Source: Byssothecium circinans (lineage: Eukaryota; Ascomycota; Dothideomycetes; Pleosporales; Massarinaceae). Taken from it: DNA of 64,000 bases. The position numbers and the translations under genes were made by a program. Below are positions 1 to 11,761 of the stretch, piece by piece (positions within the stretch are counted from its first letter, which is position 1; the number at the start of each line of letters is the position of its first letter). The DNA lies in the NCBI GenBank assembly GCA_010015675.1, contig ML976997.1, forward strand, positions 512,457 to 576,456, in the 5' to 3' direction. The notes beneath the pieces were generated by a model. That model ran no database searches and was not told where the DNA came from. It worked only from the letters and a program-made list of their open reading frames with translations.

Positions 1-2
1 AG

Positions 3-678
3 TATAGGGTTGAGAGTGGACGGAGGGGGGGGAAAGAGAAGAAGAGGAAGGAACATGTTTTTGGGAGGGCGGAGGCGATGCGTGGGGAGTGGATGGTTGG
101 TGCGGAGAGGGATGTACGGGATAGATTTCGTGAGGGGCCGGTTGTGCAAAGGTATGTTTTTTCTTTTTCCTTTTGTGCGGGCTAAGGGGCGAGTTGATGT
201 TGCTCGTTCGTTCATTTGCGCTTGAAGGAACCACACGCAGCGCTCAAACCAGAGCGTCTGAGACCTTGCTCCTGCCAGCAAGTCTTCGACCGTCTAGCAC
301 ATCCCGGCACTCCACAACACGAGCCTGCAACTATCGAAAGCTCCCCCCATCAGTCCCAATCCCAGCACATCCGCAGCGCATCACTAACTTTCAAATCCCA
401 GTTTCTCAACACCACTCCTCTTCCCGCTCCTCGACAGCTTTCCCGCGTCGATACTGAACGTCGGTTCTGGGAAAAACGATAACATCGCTGTTCACACGGG
501 CCTTACTACGAGCACGGCAGTGGCGGATCAAGTCAGAGCGATAGAGCAGATTGTGAAGAGGTTGCGTATGGGCGGTTATGATGAGAGGGAGGCTTTGTGT
601 AATGGGCTGCAGAACTTGGCCGAGGAGTATGATGAAGGTTGGGATGGGGGGAGTGAGAATGAGGGGGATGATGATTGA
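3..678 (+). CDS. 3' end of an unidentified gene (two visible exons, 5' partial)
   Basis: Two coding segments join in frame: an exon running in from the window edge to 151, and a last exon at 402-678 ending in TGA. The proposed intron (152-401) has a GTATGT donor, a CTAAC branch point about 15 bases before its CAG acceptor, and a phase (2+1) that restores the frame. The first segment is basic and rich in Lys/Arg/Glu; the last contains a helical stretch (residues reading ADQVRAIEQIVKRLRMGGYD) and an acidic tail ending in three Asp. I do not recognise the family. At 250 bp the intron is long for this window, so an extra small exon inside it is possible. Reading frame continuity and the splice signals are seen directly; that it is a real gene is inferred. 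Confidence 0.5.
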
Positions 679-3584
679 TCAGTTGGGGATGGTGGACGGG
701 TTGAGTCGTGAAGCACAGTCTGTGTTTCAGCATCCACGCTTCTTCACTACTGCTGTTGTTGGATTGACATGGCATTCAACGCTGGCAGCGGTTCATCAGA
801 TCACGGCGGATGAGCATACCTCAAGCGCTCCATCCTGACCTGCACAACAATGCATGCACAACACAAGACGACACAGCACAGCACAGCACAACATTGCAAA
901 ACAAAACAAGTGCGTCATCGTCATCATCATCGCCGTCATCGCTATCATCCCGAAGTCGTTATCTTCTATCTCCCCGCTAAATCGAGGCAGCCGGCTTACC
1001 CGAAGCAGCACTAGTCCCAAACAAGCATTTTCCAATACTTTCCACCACGAGGCATTTGATCAGGTGAGAAATTCACCGCAACGATTCGCATCTATCAAAT
1101 AAGGTTTGACCGTTCTTATTCTTACGTGTTCCGAGGCAACGAGGCGACGGAAAATTATATTACGTCTGCATACCGGTATGCATGAATAGTATGGTAGGTA
1201 CGGTGAACGGTACCGTTAGTTGTAGGCGGGGAGGGGGTTAAATGTTGAGCCTGTTGTGGTACCGGTCGCAAAGCGTGGTTCTCCACGGGATGTGTTGATG
1301 TTAGAAATGCCAATCGATATTATTAGTTGAAGAGGCTGGGCCAGCAGCGTTCGGATCGAAGAATTGTGGTCAATCGGCCCATGGCTTTCACGACGTCAAT
1401 AATAGATGCTTCAAGCCTTCAACGATCATCCTGCAAGCCCAAGACATGTGTCATGGCAGAACTGCTCCAATCGCTACTCGGCACCCGGTCACTTTCTATA
1501 TTCTGACAACAACGGATCAGCTTCGCCTGGGCCTGCAGTAGCGTAATGCTCAGTCAGACTGGCTGCCGGCGCGCCCATCAGCGCCAGCTTGCCTTCTTTC
1601 CAGCCCGCCTCTCTCGATTTCGACGGCGGCCGTCAACGGCTTCAGGAACGATTTTCACAAGATGGAGGATCTCCTTGGAATGTTGACCGAGTCTTCTCCG
1701 GGGAGGAAGACGGGTACTCACTACTCAGGATTTCGGAACACATTGCTAGCTCAAGGGCTTCTAGACGACGAAAGACTCGGGGTGTTGACGGTGGTGAGAT
1801 CATAAGTTGGAAGTGGGGAAAATTGAAAAGGCTGGAGGAATACGAGCGAGCGAGCAGGGCAGCAATGCATCCCAACCGCTTTCACGCCGCATACATGCAT
1901 TTCGATAAAACAGCCCTGCGACTATCTACGCAGGGTGTGGAGCGTCGCGGTCAGTCGTTTCTCAAAAGCCTGTGCACTGTGCCGCACAGTGTACCCCGCC
2001 ATCGCGACAGCAACGAGACCGCCATTCCCCCGCATCTCAACGCAACATGAATCATATATCATTGCCACCAGCGCAACGTGGGCGTGTTTGAGATGAGGAC
2101 GCAGACGTGTTACTTACGACTGTGTGCGATGTGGGCACGGCTGGAAACGGAAGCTCGCTGTGTTGGGGCATGGCGATCTATCGTGGTGAGCTTAGCTGGT
2201 GGAGATATTAAAGATCGCCTGGATCGTCGTGTTGACACTATTTTCAGAGCACAATTCCAGTTTTGCTCGTGAGAATTGTTTCGGGATCATACTATTACCA
2301 GCTCAAACCCCGCAAGTCTTTCCAGGGAAATGGACCGGCTTGTGATGTTCGTAGCATCTATCATACAATCTCGGTGAAGTCTCGCGCTTTTGGGACCATT
2401 TATTGAATTCGGTCGATTTCTTCTGGGTTACTTGAAATGGAACACCGGGAGACTTCCATGACGACCTCTCAATCCCCCCATTCTGGGACTCCGCTCCGCT
2501 ACTCGGGTCCAGGCACATGTCATGACTTCCAGGGTCTATCACAGCATAATTGCCCGTTTCTTGCTCAATAGCTCTGCAGCCTGACGTGCGAGCCGGTGTG
2601 GAGAGATACGAGTAATACGCCAGGCCAACAAACCAGCCGCCTCCCCATCTGCTTCGCTTACAAGCAGTCGCATGGACGGTGTAGCTTACAATCCCAGTTC
2701 CCCAGGTGCCTAGCCGAGCAAGCCATGTCATCCGGCATAACCGCTTGTTCCAAACCAGCACTCTAGCTCGGCCCTGACCCCGTTGCTGGGGCGGCAGTAG
2801 CTAGGAGCTCCGTGCATTGACCAATCGCTCCCCCAACTGCCCGATATCGAAAATTCCCCTATGCAGACATCGTTTCTACCAACGTACCCACTTAGCATCG
2901 AAGCTCACAAGGCCCCAGGACCCGAAGCCAACACATGGCCGCTGATACGGAGGCCCTATGTCTGTCGAAGGGTCCCCGGCCAAGCTACCCTCAATGGGTG
3001 AATGGATCCTCCTTGGGACCCATGCCCACTACTCGTCCCAAGGCCAATATCTCGCCGCCCGCTGATACAGTACGAGGTGTGAAGGCGTTCGATAGCCATC
3101 AAGCTTCGCTTGGCATATGCAACACTACCGTTGTTCACAGCAGGACTTGTGGGCCAGTGGCCCTGGACCAGCTTTCCGCATCTTTCTAGAGCCGGATGGG
3201 TTGAACAGCAAGGCGCGGAAAGTTATTGGTACTGGGCCTACTGGTGGGGGGGATAAGCCGTTCAGCCTTCCTGTGATCCTTATATACGTAGCATGCCCCC
3301 CGTCTTCTAGGCCGACTTCTTTTTTGGTTTCGTTGAGCCTCAGCCCGTCTGTGGTTGTGTCACCGTGTCACTCAGATACCACTCTTGGGAAAAAGAACGG
3401 TTCATTACCCCGGCAACTCGCTCGCTACGGTTGCCTGCAGTTTTTAAATCGAAAGGGTTCCCCCTCTCTCTCGCTTTTGGCTCTCAGCTTTCACTCTCGC
3501 ACTCGGATCAGTTACCGTCTTGTCTTGGCTTTGTCGAGTTACTCACTGGAGTTTGAGCAACTGGATATCCTCGAGACTAGAAGA
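679..3584. other. Intergenic, no gene supported
   Basis: About 2.9 kb without a convincing gene. It holds CA-rich and TCATCG-rich simple sequence near 850-950. Open frames at 1589-2050 (+) and 2303-2731 (-) exist but lack a recognisable family, signal peptide or splice context. The right end (from about 3240) is the promoter and CT-rich 5' leader of the proline-rich wall protein gene. Confidence 0.6.
3281..3287 (+). promoter_or_regulatory. TATA box of the proline-rich wall protein gene
   Basis: A TATATAC element lies about 300 bases before the ATG at 3585 and is followed by a pyrimidine-rich leader (CTCTCTCGC, TTTCACTCTCGC), as in many strongly expressed fungal genes. The distance would imply a 5' UTR of roughly 270 bases. 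Confidence 0.4.
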
Positions 3585-6500
3585 ATGAGGGCTTCACTCT
3601 CGCTTCTCGCCGTCGTGGGCGTGGCGAAGGCGACGTACGTTCCTACGGGTTACGTGCCCGTCCAGCCGTCGTCCAAGTATACCCCGCCGCCGTATACTCC
3701 TGTTGTAAGTTTCTGTGGTTAGGATTGGGGATAGAGAGCGTTGCTGATTCTGAGGATAGCCTAGCTCTTCGGTGTATACGCCGCCGCCGTATAGTCACAA
3801 AGTAAGTTCCTTTCCTTCATCACATCACACCGCAATTCGAGGAGGAGGAATGTTGCTGACTTGGACTAGCCCAGCAGCTCGGTTTATACGCCGCCGCCGT
3901 ATAGCTCTGTGCCCCCGCCGCCGTCATATAGTCACAAAGTAAGTTCCTTCCCCTCACCACAGCACACCGCAATTCGAGGGAGGAATGTTGTTAACTGTTA
4001 CTAGCCGAGCACTTCGAAATATACGCCGCCGCCGTACAGCTCTGTGCCCCCGCCGCCGTCATATAGCTCTGCGGCCCCGCCGCCGTCGTATAGCTCAAAG
4101 CCCCCACCGCCGTCGTATAGTCATGTTGTAAGCTTCACTAATCCAAACCTGAGGACGATTGGCGTTGCTAACTGTTACTAGCCGACCACTTCGAAATATA
4201 CGCCGCCGCCGTACAGCTCTGTGCCCCCGCCGCCGTCATATAGCTCTGCGGCCCCGCCGCCGTCGTATAGCTCAAAGCCCCCACCGCCGTCGTATAGTCA
4301 TGTTGTAAGCTTCACTAATCCAAACCTGAGGACGATTGGCGTTGCTAACTGTTACTAGCCGACCACTTCGAAATATACACCGCCGCCGTATAGCTCTGTG
4401 CCCCCACCGCCGTCATATAGCTCTGCGGCCCCGCCGCCGTCGTATAGCTCAAAGCCCCCACCGCCGTCGTATAGTCATATTGTAAGCTCCACTCATGCAA
4501 TCTTGAGGACGACAAGCGTTGCTAATCGTTACTAGCCGACCACTTCAAAATATACGCCGCCGCCGTACACTCCTGTTGTAAGTACCTCTGTCCTAAACTC
4601 GAGGGCAATGCATGATATTAATTCCCATTAGCCGCCGCCGGTCTATAGCACCCACAAGCCCGTAAGTATCTCGCGTGACTCTCTCATCTATCCTCTTCTC
4701 TCCTTTCCTTTCCTTGCTTTTCCGACTGTTTCCTTGGTATCCTCTCTTTCTCATATCTCCTTCAGCCGGTGAATTCTACGACGCCCTTCCCGGAACCAAG
4801 ATCCACGCCGGTATGTCTCCTTTGATGCCCCTTGAAGCTGTACTTTCCTCCCTTTCTTGTTTCCTTCCATTTCTTCTTCTCTTATATTTCCACTTTAGCC
4901 TCATGAGCCGTCGACTACGCCGTGCCCGGAAAGTTCGAAGCCTCGCTGGACGACGAGCAAATATGTTCCTCCGCACAAGTCTTCTGCGTATGTCTACACG
5001 ACAACACCGTGCCCGAAAAGTTCGTCGGTATGGACGCCTCCGCCATCGAAGAAGACGACGACTCCATGCCCTTCATCGAGTAAATATGTGCCGCCGAAGC
5101 ACACGACGACTCCTCGCCTTTCTACGAGTAAATCCGTACACGTTCCGTCGTACAAGACCACGACGACTCCATGCCCTTCGTCGAGTAAATCCGTGCACAT
5201 TCCTTCGTACAAGACCACGACGACTCCATGCCCTTCGTCGAGTAAATCCGTACACATTCCTTCGTACAAGACCACGACGACTCCATGCCCTTCGTCGAGC
5301 AAATCCGTGCACGTTCCGTCGTACAAGAACACAACAACGCCGTGCCCTACTACGAGTAAATACGTGCACCCGTCTCAAAAGAGCACGACCACTCCCTGCC
5401 CTTCGTCGAGTAAACATGTGCACGTACCGTCGTACAAGACCACAACAACGCCGTGCCCTACTACGAGTAAATACGTGCACACGCCTCAAAAGAGCACGAC
5501 CACTCCCTGCCCTACCACGAGCACCTACGTCCACTCAAAGAAGACAACCACCCCTTGCCCTACCACGAGCGACTACGTGCCTCCGAAGAGAACCACAACT
5601 CGTTCCTCCACCACGAGTAAACACGTATCCCCTCCGCCTTCTAAGGGCACGACTACCCCATGCCCAACCACGACGAAGATCAAACCCTCTTTCCTTAATT
5701 CCACCATTACACGGACCACACGGGTGGACTCCACTACTACTAAATCTCTTCGTACTACTACTCCTTACTCTTCCGTATCTCCTTGTACTATTTGTTCTCG
5801 TTCTTCGACGAAGCCTAATCCTCTGACGACGTATACAACGAAGCCCTTGACTTCTACGAAGACGAGGACGACGACGCTGGTTAGTACACTTGTTGCTGCG
5901 ATGAGCATGCGCGTGTACTGTTTGCGTTGTCGATTTTGTGTTCCTTTGGATTTCCTCATGGTTTCTTGATCGGTTTTATGATTCCGATTCCCTTGATCCC
6001 TTATTCCGTACTCTACGACTTGATCTTCTGATTTTCTGAGATGCAGTTCCTCGTGCGAGGGATTTTGCCTACATGCGTGTTTCAAGATACTGACTCTGCG
6101 CTTCTAGCCGGTCTACAACACCACAGTGCCCACGTCCAAGCCTACGCCGCCGGTCTATAGCTCTGTTCCGCCGCCGGTTTACTCGACTGGAAAGCCGCCG
6201 CCGCCACCGGTGTATAGCACTAAGCCTCCGCCGCCGGTTTACAGCTCTGTCCCCCCGCCGCCGCCGGTGTACAGCACTAAGCCTCCGCCCCCGGTGTATA
6301 GCACCAAGCCTCCGCCCCCGGTTTACAGTTCTGTCCCGCCACCGCCAGTCTACTCGAGCGTCAAGCCCCCGCCTCCAGTCTACTCTTCTGCCCCTCCGCC
6401 ACCCGTGTACTCGAGCGCAAAGCCCCCGCCTCCAGTTTACAGCTCGGCGCCTCCACCGCCCGTGTACTCGAGCGTCAAGCCCCCGCCGCCTGTCTACAGC

Positions 6501-6944
6501 TCGGCGCCCCCGCCTCCAGTATACTCGAGCGTCAAGCCCCCGCCTCCAGTCTACTCCTCCGCCCCTCCACCGCCCGTGTACTCGAGCGCAAAGCCCCCGC
6601 CTCCAGTTTACAGCTCGGCGCCTCCACCGCCCGTGTACTCAAGCGTCAAGCCCCCGCCTCCAGTATACTCAAGCGCGAAGCCCCCGCCTCCCGCACCCAC
6701 CACTCTCGTCCCCTCCCCTCCGCCTTACACACCCGCACCTCCCGCACCTTCCGCCCCCGCGCCTTCCGTCACCAAGCCCATCCCCGTGCCATCGACTCCC
6801 GCTGGAACCACGAAACCCGTCCCTTCGCCGCCGGCTCCGTCGGCTCCCGGCCCGAGCCAGTTCCCGGGCGCGGGTAGTGCTGTGAAGATGCCGTTCGTCG
6901 GCGTGGTTGCTGGGGTTTTGGGTGCTGTGGCTTTGGTTATCTGA
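3585..6944 (+). CDS. Mosaic proline-rich, probably GPI-anchored cell-wall protein (11 exons)
   Basis: Exons: 3585-3704, 3760-3801, 3870-3938, 4005-4127, 4182-4304, 4359-4481, 4536-4577, 4632-4661, 4766-4810, 4899-5879, 6108-6944; 2535 nt, 844 aa. Every junction is phase 0 with GTAAGT/GTATGT/GTTAGT donors and TAG/CAG acceptors. The protein has a signal peptide (MRASLSLLAVVGVAKA), then three repeat zones: TPPPYSSVPPPPSYSS units encoded by small exons, a Thr/Lys/Cys zone of 19-residue units (TTTTPCPSSSKSVHIPSYK) in exon 10, and PPPPVYSSVK decapeptides in exon 11. It ends in a Gly/Ala/Ser cleavage region and a hydrophobic tail (MPFVGVVAGVLGAVALVI) typical of a GPI-attachment signal. It resembles plant extensins in its Tyr/Pro/Ser rhythm, probably by convergence. 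Likely role: structural, surface-exposed wall protein; the function is inferred from composition only. Exon number could differ if some small introns are retained. Confidence 0.75.
4005..4535 (+). repeat. Three tandem 177-bp exon+intron units
   Basis: Units start at 4005, 4182 and 4359, each made of a 123-nt exon plus a 54-nt intron, with a fourth partial start at 4536. The intron sequence (donor GTAAGC, branch GCTAAC or GCTAAT, acceptor TACTAG) is duplicated along with the exon, and the first two units are nearly identical. Confidence 0.9.
5109..5560 (+). repeat. Coding minisatellite, 57-bp unit and variants
   Basis: The spacing between successive GTACAAGACCACGACGACTCC copies is 57 bases at 5152, 5209 and 5266. 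Further diverged units run to about 5560. Each unit encodes one TTTTPCP segment, so the protein gains one Cys per unit. Long open frames on the other strand here are by-products of the repeat. Confidence 0.85.
6147..6690 (+). repeat. Coding minisatellite encoding PPPPVYSS units
   Basis: Repeats of about 30 bases encode PPPPVYSSVK or PPPPVYSSAP decapeptides in the last exon of the wall protein. Synonymous changes are frequent while the peptide is preserved, which suggests selection on the protein rather than a very recent expansion. Confidence 0.85.
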
Positions 6945-7626
6945 GAGGATGAGAGTTGGAGGATGAGGAGATGTAGAGGGTGAGAGAGTTGGAGGGTGAG
7001 ATGTTGAGATGAGAGGTGGATTTAATGATTCTTCACGTTCCTTTTCCTTTTTGTTTAGTTTTGAGAAAAAGTAAAGTTGGTTTTATTTCGGATGGATGGG
7101 AGGGAGGGGTTTGCTTGGAAAGCTCGACCTAATGAGCATGAGGATTTATGAGTATGAGTATGAGCAGGGCACTCCTTTGGATAGATAGATAGGTGGATTG
7201 TTTCGGATGGATGGATAAGTGGATAGGTGGATAGGGTAATATGTACGTGGAGCGGGCTGGGGTAATATTTACTTGGTTCTGGTTCTGGTGCTAGTTCTGG
7301 TTCTGGGGAGGGGGAGGGGGAGGGGGCTTAAGGCTGGGATGGGGAAGGATGTTTCATCTGGTCCTAGTCCTAGCCCCGACTCCAACCAACCCCGACCTCG
7401 ACCCTAACCCCGGCCCCAGGACTTCCTTGTCACTTCAGTTCAGTTCACTTCACGTAGCTTAACTTAGCTAACTAACTTAATGTCTTTTTCTTGAAAAAGC
7501 AAGCTTGGTTTTGGACTTGTTTCGTCTTTGACTTTAATTGGGTTGGTGAAGTATGAGAGGGCGGAGTGTCTATCGGAGTTTGCGTACTGATGCTAACTCT
7601 GACTCTAACTCGGCTAGATTTTGTGA

Positions 7627-7647
7627 TGTGTGTGTGTGTGTGTGTGT
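7627..7647. repeat. (TG)n microsatellite
   Basis: An uninterrupted run of TG dinucleotides of about 21 bases in the spacer between the wall protein and the glycosyltransferase. Confidence 0.9.
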
Positions 7648-7970
7648 TATAGACGATGGTGATGATTTTCGAATTTTCAATGGCCAAAAAATAGCGTAGT
7701 TAAGCATACGTTACATATCATAGCATATCAAAAGCCGCGACTATTACACAGACACAGACGCTCGAACTAAACCCAACGCGCGCTCTTATTCTTAATCTCC
7801 CTCTTCTAAGCATATGCACATTGCACATATTGTACCGTCCTCTACAGTCCCACACGCAGACATCACCAACAAGAACGCCCCCAAGGCATAACATACTGCA
7901 CACGTTTCCCCCAGTCCCTCGATCCTGGCGTTTTAGTTTAAAGATTGCAGGAATACTTCCGTGTAGCCAT

Positions 7971-8034
7971 TGACTTGATTTGGCTTGATTTGGCTTGATT
8001 TGGCTTGATTGGACTTGATGTGATTTGACTTGAC
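7971..8034. repeat. Tandem decamer TTGGCTTGAT
   Basis: Four near-perfect copies of TTGGCTTGAT are followed by degenerate GGACTTGATG and TGATTTGACT copies. It is noncoding. Confidence 0.85.
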
Positions 8035-8701
8035 CAGCTTATTCGCCTAAGCTATGCGTGGGACGGGATGGAATGGAAGAATACTGCATGTGTACGGTAT
8101 AACGTCGTCGGTTCACAACTAGTGACCAGCGACCAGCAACCAGTAACCGCGAGAATGCGGTACAGTCTCTTTGAACTGAAGTAGAGTCCTGATTAGCATC
8201 GTGGTGTGGTGTGGTGGTGTGGTGGTAGGAGAGCTTGGAGGCTGCGATTGCGATTGCGCAGACTGGGTGGAGTCGGAAGGGGAGTGTAGAAGCGGTGGAA
8301 CCGTAGAGGGAGTGGAGGTGATCGAACGTGGGAAAGTGGGGGGGTTTAGGCGTGTTTATTGGGGCTGGAGTGGAGATGTATTTTTGTAGTGCGTGGGTGG
8401 ATAGATGATAGATGCTAGCTAGGTGTGTAGGGTCGATTGTTGCTATTTGCATTTTTTTTTTCAAGGTGTCTTGGTAGGTTGTATTTAGTCCGAGAGTTAA
8501 CGGCAAGGCTAAACCCGTCACTCCAATCCCATTATCTTCAATCAGTTAGTACCGTACCGTACTGTACCTCGATTAAAAAGCCGATCCTAATCCTCACCCC
8601 ACACACATCCAAACTTCAACACCCCAGCCTCATCCACAACACACATCATCCAGACTCGCATTTAATAATTTCCCAAGCTCGCCGTTCCGCATATCCCAAT
8701 C

Positions 8702-10096
8702 TCAATACCCCAACGCCCTCCAAAACCCCTCAACCTCCTTCCCAACATCCCTCTGCACACCCCCCCTCCCCACCCACACAATCCCCTCCCGCTCAAGCAT
8801 CTCCATCCACCTCCTCACATCCTCCCCCTTATTTACATTCCCTGCAAAATGCACCACGAAATCCCCTCTCCTTACATACCCCTCGCGAAACCCGCCCTCC
8901 AGGCCCTCGACATCCATTCTCTCGGCGAACACCTGCGCGCCGCTGTCGATATCGCCGTCGACGGCGGTGCCCTCGTAGCCGAGGTTGTTGCCGTGGGCGT
9001 CGCGGTCCGTGTACGTGTAGCTGTTGAACCAGAACTGCGGGACCAGCTGCGTGTAGGGGCGGAATGCGGGGGTGCGGATTAGGAGCGCCATGGCGGTTTG
9101 CTCGGAGAAGCGGAGGCGCGTGGTGGGGTGGTAGGATGGGTGTGAGAGGATGGAGGTTAGGAGGGAGAGGGAGAGTTGCGAGGTGCGGAGGAGGAAGATA
9201 CCGGCGTTGAGGCCGTTTTTGTCGTTGGAGATTAGGAGGTGGATGTCTTTCTTTCCTGCTTTTTTGAGGGAGAGGGAGAGGGAGGGGAGGTGGAGTAGTG
9301 AGGATATTTGTGCGAGGAGCCCGTGTGGGGGATGCGGAGTGAAGGGCGAGGGGGAGGGAGAGAGTGCGGGTCCGGAGGAGGGGGGAAGGAAGGTCGAGAC
9401 TGGCCGGCATTGGTCGAGGATTAGGGTGTCGCGGTCCGCCCACATCGTCCAGGCCATTCTTGAGTGCTCGGGTCGGAGCATTTCTTCCATCATCACTTTT
9501 AGTATGAAGGCGGGTTTGTTCCATATCGCGTCTACGATTGGGTCGCATAGGACGTGGACTTGATGGCCATGCACTAGTCCGTGTAGTAGGTAGGTTTGCA
9601 GCGCGGCTTGGTAGTGAGTCTCGGAGCCAAAGTGCGCTGTTAGGACACCGATGCGTGGGGAAGGCGCGGTGAGGTCGAAGGGCGCGTGTTGGCTGCATGC
9701 TTTCCTGATGCTCTGCGCTTTGGCGATGAGAGAGTTAGGGACGGCCGGTATGCATTCTGTTGATCCGTGTGAGAAGAAGAGGGCGGTGGGGTCAGGATTC
9801 CAGTCTTCGTCTTCTGGAAGCGCTTCTTCGGCGCTGCTGGTGTCATATTGGTCCTCGCCGTGGGGGTCTGGAGGGCCGTCTTGGCCGACAGTCGGGGGCA
9901 AATTGGAGGGGGATTGCGTGTTGACGTTGTGAGTGAGCGGATCTGTGTAGTATCGAGGTGGTGATGAGGGGAGTGAGTGAGGGTGTGCGACGAAGAGGAA
10001 CTGAAGGATGAGTACAGCGCCGCATACTGCGATGAGGACTCTGCAGTAGCGCCAGTTGCGGGATGGAGTTGTGGAGAGAAAAGTCATATGTCGCAT
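8702..10096 (-). CDS. Probable GMA12/MNN10-like (GT34) Golgi glycosyltransferase
   Basis: Single-exon gene, 464 aa. A short cytosolic N-terminus is followed by one membrane anchor at about residues 19-37 (VLIAVCGAVLILQFLFVAH), the type II topology of Golgi glycosyltransferases, then a Ser/Pro-rich stem to about residue 120. The catalytic part starts near IGVLTAHFGSETHY, and a DxD-type nucleotide-sugar/metal site is visible as WADRDTLILD (Asp221 and Asp223). A further family-like block NDKNGLNAGIFLLR lies at about 291-304. Expected role: transfer of galactose or mannose from a nucleotide sugar to glycans in the secretory pathway. The family assignment rests on these motifs; donor and acceptor cannot be read from the sequence. 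A second in-frame ATG three codons downstream is an alternative start. Confidence 0.65.
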   Translation of the reverse strand: MRHMTFLSTTPSRNWRYCRVLIAVCGAVLILQFLFVAHPHSLPSSPPRYYTDPLTHNVNTQSPSNLPPTVGQDGPPDPHGEDQYDTSSAEEALPEDEDWNPDPTALFFSHGSTECIPAVPNSLIAKAQSIRKACSQHAPFDLTAPSPRIGVLTAHFGSETHYQAALQTYLLHGLVHGHQVHVLCDPIVDAIWNKPAFILKVMMEEMLRPEHSRMAWTMWADRDTLILDQCRPVSTFLPPSSGPALSPSPSPFTPHPPHGLLAQISSLLHLPSLSLSLKKAGKKDIHLLISNDKNGLNAGIFLLRTSQLSLSLLTSILSHPSYHPTTRLRFSEQTAMALLIRTPAFRPYTQLVPQFWFNSYTYTDRDAHGNNLGYEGTAVDGDIDSGAQVFAERMDVEGLEGGFREGYVRRGDFVVHFAGNVNKGEDVRRWMEMLEREGIVWVGRGGVQRDVGKEVEGFWRALGY

Positions 10097-11761
10097 GCCG
10101 CGGAGAGTGGAGGTTGCGGAATGAAGGGTTGCGTTGGAAGGTGTTGGTTTCGAGTCTTGACGTCACGTTTGTAAGACAAAGTAGGCGCAGTCCGGGATAG
10201 GAAACAAAGTAGTGCAAAGTAGTGCAAGATGGTATAGTCAGTCTGCGCACGTGTTCTCGCTGGCTTTCCCCTGACTATGCAATTAAGCAGCTGAAAGGGA
10301 AAAGGGTATTGTTTTTGGGGTCATGGTGGTCCTACTCTGTAATTTTCTGGCGACGTTCACATGCATCGACCACTTTGCAACACGAGCGCATGCTAGTAAC
10401 CGGTTAGTATTGGATAGTACCACCGTAATTTACTTCTTCATCGTTCTCTATGCAACTTGATTCAAAATCATCTTCAGGTCAATCCAAACCAATTCCCCCG
10501 CGAACCTGCGTTTGCACTGCCTCAAACGAGAATGCGGGGGAAGCATTGATATAAAGACTTGGACCACTTAAAATACTCCCTCGCTGCAACGTCATCGAGT
10601 GTTTGGCAGTTTGATCAGCCTCATTCTGGTGTGTAGGCGGGAGCCCAACGTAGTAGAGCGACAGAGCTTACTAGAGCTTAAACGCAAGGTAGACGGCGAA
10701 ATATACCCGACGTTGCGTGCGGTAGTCGTTCTGGTATTGATACCTATGGCTTCCAATGAATTGGGGTGTAGTATAAGAAGGCGACGGGATCGAGACTGCC
10801 TTGGTCCTGTTGTAATAGGACGTTGTAGGTGAGGGACTGGTATGCGATGGGAAGTCTTCTTGAATTTGAAGGAAATTGAGTTAAACGCTCTCGCATCTCG
10901 CCCTTGACATCTCAAATAGATAATCATGAACTTGCGATATTGCAGCCTGTCAGTTGTCCGAGTCATTGGTCGAAGGCTCGAGTTGCACATTCTGGCTGCA
11001 GAATGCCAATGAATAAATGCCACATGCTGCATCATCTACACAACTATCACTCTCGAGTCAGTAATCTCGCCAGCCCAATCCACATGCACTCTCGGTCGCA
11101 TTAACTCCTTCTTTACCAAAAGCATCGTGGCCGTCACCGGTCAGCTCAGCTGTTGAGACATCCCAACGAGCCAATCATATCGTCGCATCCCCTGTCACAG
11201 CGCCCAACTCTTCGCATACCCAACTCAAACACGACAGTGCCGTGTCCATCCCCAACCGCAATCACTGTCAGCGCCCCGTCTCTCCACGATAACGTGTTGT
11301 ATTCGGTGTCTCACTTACCACTCAGCCCGCCGTCGTCGTGCCGTTGGTTCTCCAACTCTTTGAACGCGGGGCATCACAGGATAAGGCACAGCTACAGGCA
11401 TCCGCCCACCGCCCTGGCTCAGACGTCGCTTTGGCCCCCGCATCCCCATTCCCTCTTCTTTTGCCTTTTGGCGAGGTCGCCGCCTTCGCTATACCATATT
11501 TACCTGCAGCGCCGGTCTGATCTCACCTCTGCCGTCGTTCATTGGTTGAAGGAGGGGCGAGAAGACGGTTCGCGTCCTCGTTGACCGGAGAAAAGGTCTG
11601 TGCGCATACTTTTCACCGGTTCTGACCGGTGAACACGACTCTTCCTTAAGTCCTCCTTTAAGGACTTTTTTGCACGCTGCGGCTCTCCTGACCTTCACTT
11701 GAGAACACATCTGCTTCGCGGGCGAAGACTTCGTAGTGCTAGAGTCGAGTTTGCTGGAACA
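10097..11761. other. Intergenic between divergent genes
   Basis: Holds the promoters of the glycosyltransferase (left) and the aminopeptidase (right). Open frames at 10592-11035 (-) and 11153-11584 (+) have no recognisable domain and unconvincing composition, so they are not called. A GATATAAAG element occurs near 10548 without an obvious gene. Confidence 0.5.

Larger units (their letters stand above)
6945..8701. other. Intergenic, rich in simple repeats
   Basis: Contains the 3' UTR of the wall protein gene, GATAGATAGG-type repeats near 7180-7240, GGTTCT repeats near 7273-7305, C/A-rich CCCGAC repeats near 7370-7420, a TG microsatellite (7627-7647) and a decamer array (7971-8034). Open frames here follow the low-complexity sequence and show no protein family. 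Confidence 0.65.

Noticed and set aside
1589..2050. Plus-strand open frame of 153 codons
   Set aside because: It starts at TTG, with the first ATG close to the end, and has no family resemblance.
2303..2731. Minus-strand open frame of about 142 codons with seven Cys
   Set aside because: No signal peptide, no recognisable domain, no splice context and no promoter signal; composition alone is not enough.
4675..5826. Long Arg/Leu-rich open frame (+) and several antisense frames inside the wall protein repeats
   Set aside because: They are shadow frames created by the 57-bp coding repeat; the phase-0 exon chain with a signal peptide and GPI tail explains this DNA.
7360..7420. CCCTAACCCC-like sequence as an interstitial telomere repeat
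   Set aside because: Only one CCCTAACCCC occurs within mixed CCCGAC and CCTAGTCC units; no regular TTAGGG array is present.
10592..11035. Minus-strand open frame of 147 codons
   Set aside because: Arg/Ser/Thr-rich random-looking composition in a promoter interval, without domain or introns.
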